From an uncultured Rothia sp. (lineage in GTDB: Bacteria > Actinomycetota > Actinomycetes > Actinomycetales > Micrococcaceae), in contig NZ_CALJRY010000152.1 of the NCBI RefSeq assembly GCF_937976295.1, forward strand, positions 1-5,460: a stretch of 5,460 nucleotides of DNA, in the 5' to 3' direction. A program made the translations under genes and the position numbers. The stretch's first letter is position 1, and each line of letters opens with the position of its first letter. Shown piece by piece: positions 1 to 3,867 of the stretch. Under the pieces are notes generated by a model that worked only from the letters and a program-made list of their open reading frames with translations, was not told the origin of the DNA and searched no databases.

Positions 1-13
1 GCTCTTCCGATCT
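1..13 (+). other. Illumina adapter remnant at contig end
   Basis: The first 13 bases, GCTCTTCCGATCT, are identical to the shared 3' end of the standard Illumina read 1 and read 2 adapters. They sit exactly at base 1, where an untrimmed adapter is expected if the window starts at an assembly end. They should not be treated as genomic. The following bases are presumably genuine. Confidence 0.85.
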
Positions 14-76
14 ATCTCTGCTTGTCCGGCCCGCAATTCTTTAACCCTCACCTGTGGCTTGAGACTACCCGTCTGC

Positions 77-91
77 CGTATCCTGGATACG
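77..91. promoter_or_regulatory. Perfect palindrome with promoter-like core before gene 1
   Basis: The site is CGTATCC-T-GGATACG, a perfect inverted repeat with 7-bp arms around a single central T. It contains TATCCT (79-84), which fits the loose actinobacterial -10 pattern TANNNT and lies 46 bp before the ATG at 125. Related TATGCT motifs sit at almost the same distance before genes 2 and 3. A TTGAGA resembling a -35 box occurs at 59-64, but the spacer would be only 14 nt, so the pairing is doubtful. The site may be a promoter core, an operator for a dimeric regulator, or both. No regulator is encoded in the window. Confidence 0.4.
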
Positions 92-113
92 ACCATATCC
101 TCTCAAAGTAGAC

Positions 114-119
114 AGGAGA
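114..119 (+). promoter_or_regulatory. Ribosome binding site of gene 1
   Basis: AGGAGA lies 5 nt before the ATG at 125. It decides the start: an in-frame TTG at 59 would add 22 residues but would place the palindrome at 77-91 and this site inside the coding region. The 9-mer GACAGGAGA recurs before gene 3 (3854-3862) at the same distance from its ATG. Confidence 0.8.
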
Positions 120-124
120 CCTTT

Positions 125-1897
125 ATGTCGCCAAAAAACACTCCACCAGACAAACAACTATTTCTGACCCGTGAGAAAAAAATAATCATATTATTTGTAA
201 TTCCACTCGTTGTATTTGCCGTAATTTCATGCAGAGCAGGACTAGATGACCAACAAATTGCAGATTTAGCAGAGAGATTTAATTTTTCAAAATTTGGGGC
301 ACCAGTCAATGGCGCAATAATAACATTCCTATTACTACTATTTGGACTCTTTGCATTCTTTCCGCTCATTAGATTGATACAAAAGTTCTTTTCCGCTCTT
401 ACGGGAAAATACTTTGTTATCTCTCTTGCGGCTCTTGCAGTACTGGGAGCAGTTGCCGCCCTTTATATTCCTTCCTATACAAATTGGTTTAAATCCGATA
501 CTCAGCAATCTACGAGCAGTACACAGAATGACCAAGGTTCCGGAAACCAACAGAACCAGTCTTCTAAAGATCCATCTTCTGATTTAAGACTTCATCTTCT
601 ATATATTGCTGGTGGCATTATCGCTGTCTTGGGTCTTATCGAGACAAATCGTAAGAATAGCCAGGACCATACCCGTGAGGTTCATGCAGCTCGCCGTGAC
701 CGCTATATTGAAGCCGTTGATAAACTATCGAGCGATAATGCACCAGTACGTCTTGGTGGAGTCTACGCTCTTGTTGGTCTTGTCGATGAATGGCTAGACG
801 ACGACAATATTGATGAAGAAACTCGAATCAAAGAAGGGCAGATTATTATCAATAACCTTTGCTCTTATATTCGACGCCCATTCTCCCTGGCAGATAAGTT
901 AGAACTGCTCGAGAAACAAACCCTTTCTACATCTCCCCCAATGATACGCAGAAAAAAGAAGGTCTACTCTCTCGAGATTTTACAGAAAATAAATAAAGAT
1001 AAAATTTCTTTTAAAGAAGAAAAAGAAATCCGACAGACAATTATCAGTGAAATACGAAGCAGGCTTAGTCGCGGTCTTGACCCTAGTGGAATGCCCACCC
1101 CCGGCCCCTGGTCTAAATTCACCTACGACTTCTCAGGTGACTTCTTCTACCCTGTTGATTTTTCAAATAGCCATTTTAAGTCACCAATAAACTTTGGGCT
1201 ATCTAATTTTTTTGAATCCGTTAATTTCAGCTCAACATTTTTTAACGATGATGCTGATTTCATAGAGTCATCTTTCAGGAAGAACACATTGTTTGAGAGA
1301 TCAATCTTCAATGCAGATGTTAGATTTCAGAGAGCAGAATTTACCGAAGGAACTGGTTTCTCACAAACAACCTTCAAGGGAAGTACTGATTTCAGCAAAT
1401 CAATCTTTAACGGCAGTGTCCTATTTCTCGCAGATTTTTACGGATACACAACATTTTCAGAAGCAACTTTCTTTCAAGATACCCAATTTACTGGAAGAAC
1501 TTTCTATGAAGAAGTCGATTTTAGTAAATCTACTTTCAAGGAGCTTTCAATATTCATAGGTGTATTTTTTAATGAAAAAACAATCTTTAGCGATGCAACC
1601 TTCGCTAAGAATGCGAATTTTAGCGGCGCGACCTTCGCCAAGAGTGTGAATTTCAGCAACACGACTTTCGAAAAGGATGAAGCGATCTTTGCGAGTGGAG
1701 AGGAGAGGGCTAAGTTTTCTGTTCATCCAAGTCAAGAGGACTACAATTTCTCAGTTTCTAGCAGCAGTAAGCCCATTCATACGAGAGAGACCAAGCTTAA
1801 CGACGTAACACGCCGTATCCCTATTGGTACTGTGCTCTTTGATCCTTTATCTCCCAAGGACGAAAACGGAAAATACAGGGAAAGTCCCCCGGCATAA
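125..1897 (+). CDS. Membrane-anchored pentapeptide-repeat-like protein (paralogue 1)
   Basis: The product is a 590-residue protein of unknown function. Hydrophobic segments at about 19-35, 63-82, 97-115 and 154-172 look like four membrane helices. A Ser/Gln/Asn-rich linker (about 124-153) lies between the third and fourth. Basic residues at K18-K19, around 83-95 and at 176-177 suggest that the N-terminus and everything after helix 4 face the cytoplasm. Residues 190-263 carry the adaptor shared with genes 2 and 3: RRDRYIEAVDKL (190-201), VRLGG (208-212), DEWL (221-224), and CSYIRRPFS (246-254). A Lys-rich insert follows (about 265-300). W329 and FFYP (340-343) lead into about sixteen 11-residue units (343-515) with Phe at positions 4 and 9. 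The C-terminal cap contains RRIPIGTVLFDP (563-574). Similar VRLGG-type motifs next to N-terminal membrane helices are familiar in actinobacterial proteins annotated as pentapeptide-repeat proteins. The gene is much AT-richer than its neighbours. It ends with tandem stops, TAA TAG, inside the palindrome TAATAGCTATTA (1895-1906). The role may be scaffold or effector; neither is shown. Confidence 0.88.
   Translation: MSPKNTPPDKQLFLTREKKIIILFVIPLVVFAVISCRAGLDDQQIADLAERFNFSKFGAPVNGAIITFLLLLFGLFAFFPLIRLIQKFFSALTGKYFVISLAALAVLGAVAALYIPSYTNWFKSDTQQSTSSTQNDQGSGNQQNQSSKDPSSDLRLHLLYIAGGIIAVLGLIETNRKNSQDHTREVHAARRDRYIEAVDKLSSDNAPVRLGGVYALVGLVDEWLDDDNIDEETRIKEGQIIINNLCSYIRRPFSLADKLELLEKQTLSTSPPMIRRKKKVYSLEILQKINKDKISFKEEKEIRQTIISEIRSRLSRGLDPSGMPTPGPWSKFTYDFSGDFFYPVDFSNSHFKSPINFGLSNFFESVNFSSTFFNDDADFIESSFRKNTLFERSIFNADVRFQRAEFTEGTGFSQTTFKGSTDFSKSIFNGSVLFLADFYGYTTFSEATFFQDTQFTGRTFYEEVDFSKSTFKELSIFIGVFFNEKTIFSDATFAKNANFSGATFAKSVNFSNTTFEKDEAIFASGEERAKFSVHPSQEDYNFSVSSSSKPIHTRETKLNDVTRRIPIGTVLFDPLSPKDENGKYRESPPA
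1151..1669 (+). repeat. Sixteen 11-residue Phe repeats in gene 1
   Basis: Residues 343-515 divide into 16 units with Phe almost always at positions 4 and 9, for example NANFSGATFAK. Phe spacing therefore alternates 5 and 6 residues, a 33-bp period in DNA. One unit, SVLFLADFYG, has only 10 residues. The units have diverged strongly in DNA sequence. They are most alike near the 3' end, where two adjacent units both carry ATFAK. This is a protein repeat and not a recent DNA tandem repeat. Confidence 0.85.
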
Positions 1898-1933
1898 TAG
1901 CTATTAGAAAGTTGGGGACGAAAATCAAGAGAC

Positions 1934-1976
1934 AAGCCCCGTCTGTGCATCTTATGCAGGCAGGGCTTCTTCTTTT
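1934..1976 (+). terminator. Likely rho-independent terminator after gene 1
   Basis: An outer stem AAGCCC (1934-1939) pairs with GGGCTT (1963-1968). An inner stem TGCAT (1946-1950) pairs with ATGCA (1954-1958) around a 3-nt loop, with an internal loop between the two stems. The T-rich CTTCTTTT follows directly. It begins 36 nt after the stop codon of gene 1. The apical GTGCATC recurs in the hairpin after gene 2, which suggests that the terminators are homologous. Confidence 0.65.
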
Positions 1977-2010
1977 GCCCAGCGCGAGCGCGCAAGGGTG
2001 GGGTCCTCCC

Positions 2011-2032
2011 CTATGCTGGTTATAAGCCAGCA
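2011..2032 (+). promoter_or_regulatory. Promoter-like motif and dyad before gene 2
   Basis: TATGCT (2012-2017) lies 45 bp before the ATG of gene 2. The 8-mer CTATGCTG (2011-2018) is identical to the one before gene 3. It overlaps a perfect inverted repeat, TGCTGG (2014-2019) and CCAGCA (2027-2032), around a 7-nt loop that contains TTATAA. The dyad could be an operator or a 5' leader hairpin. A further short dyad, GGGG-TCCT-CCCC (2000-2011), adjoins it upstream. I see no convincing -35 box at normal spacing. Confidence 0.4.
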
Positions 2033-2039
2033 CCGGAGC

Positions 2040-2047
2040 AGGAAGGG
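2040..2047 (+). promoter_or_regulatory. Ribosome binding site of gene 2
   Basis: AGGAAGGG ends 9 nt before the ATG at 2057. The reading frame stays open upstream to the TAG at 1898 but contains no ATG, GTG or TTG, so no longer form starting at one of these codons is available. This supports a genuine absence of N-terminal membrane helices. Confidence 0.7.
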
Positions 2048-2056
2048 CACACCACC

Positions 2057-3703
2057 ATGAACCTCAACAAACTCTTAACCGCGCTACGGCAACGCAAAAA
2101 CACCCCGGCACGCAACCAGCAGGCCGGGCGGCACGAACGCTACACGCACGCCCTCGAACAATTCCTCGACGGGCACCAGCCCGCCGTACGCCTCAGCGGG
2201 GCGTACACGCTCGCAAACCTCGCAGACGAATGGCTCACCGACACCTCCCTCCCCGAGCAGGTACGCCTCGAAGAAGCTCAGACCATTATCGACGCGCTGA
2301 CCGGGTGCATCCGCACGCCCTACCCCCTCGCACAGAAACGGCAAGTCCTAGAAACAGACGAAGCCCCCGAAGAGTACGAAGGCGACTTCACGCGCGATCA
2401 GGAGGCACTACGCGAAGAGCAGCTGGTACGCCGCACGGTCTTCATGGAGTTCAGCTGCCGCCTCGCCGCGGTCACCGAGAACAACGAGAAGGGTAACAAG
2501 GCAGGCAAGCACGCGGTGCCACCGTCATCACCAATGTGGACTGACCTGCGCTTCGACTTCGGCGGCGCACCCATCTTCTACCCCTTGCGGCAGCTGCACT
2601 TTCAGAACGCCGATTTCGCCTCCACGACCTTCTACGGCCCGGCGGATTTCTTCGGCGCAACCTTCCACGGTGACACCAGCTTTTCCGCGGCGCAGTTCAC
2701 GGCTGACGCATCCTTCAACAGCGCGAACTTCAACGACTGGGTGGGCTTCAGCGCCGCACACTTCGCGGGCGCGGCAGAGTTCAGCCGGGCACGCTTTGCG
2801 GACGCGGCAAGTTTCGCAACCGTAACCTTCACCGGCGAGACTGACTTCTCAGACGCGGTCTTTTCGGCTGCGGCTGACTTCGCGGTATCCACCTTCAAGT
2901 CCGACGCCGACTTCTCACGCTTGACCACCGCAGGCATAGCCAGCTTCGCGGCGGTCACCTTCGACGGAAAGGCAGTGTTCACCGCCTCCACGTTCCACGA
3001 TGAAGCACACTTCGCCGCCTCGGTCTTCAACCGTCCGGCGGTGTTCTCTAAGTCACTGTTCGGCGGGGTCGCGCGCTTTGCCGGTGTAGTCACCAAGCAG
3101 TCCGCGATGTTCAGCAACGTACGCTTTGCAGGCGCGGCGGACTTTAGCGGGGCGTCCTTCACGCAGTACGAGGATTTTGGTGGGGCGCGGTTCGACGGCG
3201 ACGCCACGTTCAGCCGGGCGTCTTTTATTGCGCTTCCGAGGACGCGCTATGAGATGGACTTCCCGCAGCACGCGAACTTCAGTAACGCGACCTTCGCGCA
3301 GGGCGCCGACTTTAGTCAGGCGACGTTCACGGCGCATGTCGGCTTCTACAAGGCGACGTTCGCGCGGGCGGTGAGCTTCAACGGGGCGAGCTTTGAGGGC
3401 GCCTACTTCGCGGATGCGACGTTCGGTCATAGCGCGGATTTCAGGCAGACTAGCTTCATGTACACTGAGCCGTCCTTTGAGGCTTTGGAGAGGCGGCTGC
3501 AGAGGGCACGGTTCTCGGCGCAGGCGGATCCGCAGGATTACCTGTTTGAGGCGCGCCCCGAGAGCCCACACGGTTTCAGGTGCGGCGAGGCGGAGCTTCT
3601 TAATAGAACGTTCGTTCTCCCTCTCGGCGCGGTGCTCTTTAATCCGGCTTCTTGGGACGAAGAGAAGCAGGAGTACACCCGCATCAGTGAGCCTGCGCAG
3701 TAA
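2057..3703 (+). CDS. Soluble pentapeptide-repeat-like protein (paralogue 2)
   Basis: The product is a 548-residue protein of unknown function with no signal peptide or membrane helix, so it is probably cytoplasmic. A short, basic, helix-prone N-terminus (MNLNKLLTALRQRKN) replaces the membrane domain of genes 1 and 3. The shared adaptor follows: RHERYTHALEQF (25-36), AVRLSG (43-48), LADEWL (55-60), an Ile-rich helix ending in IRTPYPLAQK, and an acidic stretch DEAPEEYEGDF. W-x-x-L-x-F-DF and IFYPL mark the boundary. About 25 eleven-residue Phe repeats run over residues 184-467. The C-terminal cap reads DPQDYLFEA, then LPLGAVLFNP (521-530). The first 19 units keep phase; a short non-repeat insertion containing ALPRTRYEMDFPQ then interrupts the run. 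Phe codons are mostly TTC in the first two thirds, with many more TTT after about 3060. Own promoter-like motif and following hairpins suggest separate transcription. It could assemble with the membrane-bound paralogues, which is inference only. Confidence 0.9.
   Translation: MNLNKLLTALRQRKNTPARNQQAGRHERYTHALEQFLDGHQPAVRLSGAYTLANLADEWLTDTSLPEQVRLEEAQTIIDALTGCIRTPYPLAQKRQVLETDEAPEEYEGDFTRDQEALREEQLVRRTVFMEFSCRLAAVTENNEKGNKAGKHAVPPSSPMWTDLRFDFGGAPIFYPLRQLHFQNADFASTTFYGPADFFGATFHGDTSFSAAQFTADASFNSANFNDWVGFSAAHFAGAAEFSRARFADAASFATVTFTGETDFSDAVFSAAADFAVSTFKSDADFSRLTTAGIASFAAVTFDGKAVFTASTFHDEAHFAASVFNRPAVFSKSLFGGVARFAGVVTKQSAMFSNVRFAGAADFSGASFTQYEDFGGARFDGDATFSRASFIALPRTRYEMDFPQHANFSNATFAQGADFSQATFTAHVGFYKATFARAVSFNGASFEGAYFADATFGHSADFRQTSFMYTEPSFEALERRLQRARFSAQADPQDYLFEARPESPHGFRCGEAELLNRTFVLPLGAVLFNPASWDEEKQEYTRISEPAQ
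2606..3457 (+). repeat. About 25 eleven-residue Phe repeats in gene 2
   Basis: Units of 11 residues such as AADFSGASFTQ run from residue 184. Position 4 is Phe throughout. Position 9 is Phe except in DADFSRLTTAG and VARFAGVVTKQ. After 19 units an insertion (about 3229-3273) breaks the phase. Six further units follow, one of them 10 residues long (AYFADATFGH). Confidence 0.88.
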
Positions 3704-3708
3704 CACAT

Positions 3709-3734
3709 AGCTCTCCCCTACCGTCGGGGAAGCT
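3709..3734 (+). other. Hairpin just after the gene 2 stop codon
   Basis: AGCT-C-TCCCC (3709-3718) pairs with GGGGA-AGCT (3726-3734) around the 7-nt loop TACCGTC. This gives nine base pairs with one bulged C. It begins 5 nt after the TAA. No T-tract follows, so it is more likely a 3' end stabiliser or an accessory hairpin than the terminator itself. Confidence 0.5.
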
Positions 3735-3743
3735 CCCACACAC

Positions 3744-3780
3744 AGACCCTGCCCGTGCATCCAGCGCTGGCGGGGTCTTT
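3744..3780 (+). terminator. Likely terminator after gene 2
   Basis: AGACCCTGCC (3744-3753) pairs with GGCGGGGTCT (3769-3778), a 10-bp stem with one G-T wobble and a 15-nt loop, followed by TT before a G. The T-tract is short, so efficiency is uncertain. The loop carries GTGCATC, as in the hairpin after gene 1. CCAGCGCTGG (3761-3770) is a competing palindrome. Confidence 0.55.
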
Positions 3781-3820
3781 GCTAGTGACCAGTGACAGCC
3801 CAAGCCCAGCCGCTTTTACA

Positions 3821-3836
3821 CTATGCTGAGTATGAC
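3821..3836 (+). promoter_or_regulatory. Promoter-like motif before gene 3
   Basis: TATGCT (3822-3827) lies 46 bp before the ATG of gene 3, within CTATGCTG, which also precedes gene 2. The stretch ATGCTGAGTAT (3823-3833) is an imperfect palindrome with one mismatched pair. GTGACA (3792-3797) resembles a -35 box. It is 24 nt from TATGCT, but 19 nt from an alternative -10, TACACT (3817-3822). The exact promoter is therefore unresolved. Confidence 0.4.
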
Positions 3837-3856
3837 CCGCCCCTTTCAACGATGAC

Positions 3857-3862
3857 AGGAGA
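3857..3862 (+). promoter_or_regulatory. Ribosome binding site of gene 3
   Basis: AGGAGA lies 5 nt before the ATG at 3868, in the same GACAGGAGA context as gene 1. An in-frame TGA at 3853-3855 rules out any longer N-terminus, so this start is firm. Confidence 0.85.
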
Positions 3863-3867
3863 ACCAC

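Noticed and set aside
59..124. TTG at 59 as the start of gene 1
   Set aside because: The ATG at 125 has a well-placed AGGAGA. The longer form would include the palindrome and promoter-like motif, and its 22 extra residues resemble nothing in the paralogues.
125..235. Lipoprotein signal in gene 1 ending at Cys36
   Set aside because: The hydrophobic stretch ends VFAVISCR, which lacks a convincing lipobox. Three further membrane helices follow, so a first membrane helix is the simpler reading.
2632..3207. A 191-codon minus-strand open frame within the gene 2 repeats
   Set aside because: The translation is a periodic Lys/Ala/Ser pattern mirroring the repeat array on the plus strand. No recognisable domain is present.
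3053..3760. A 235-codon open frame on the minus strand across the 3' end of gene 2
   Set aside because: Its Arg/Glu-rich, repetitive translation is what the antisense of a 33-bp-period Phe repeat gives. It runs through the stop and hairpin of gene 2 and has no independent support.
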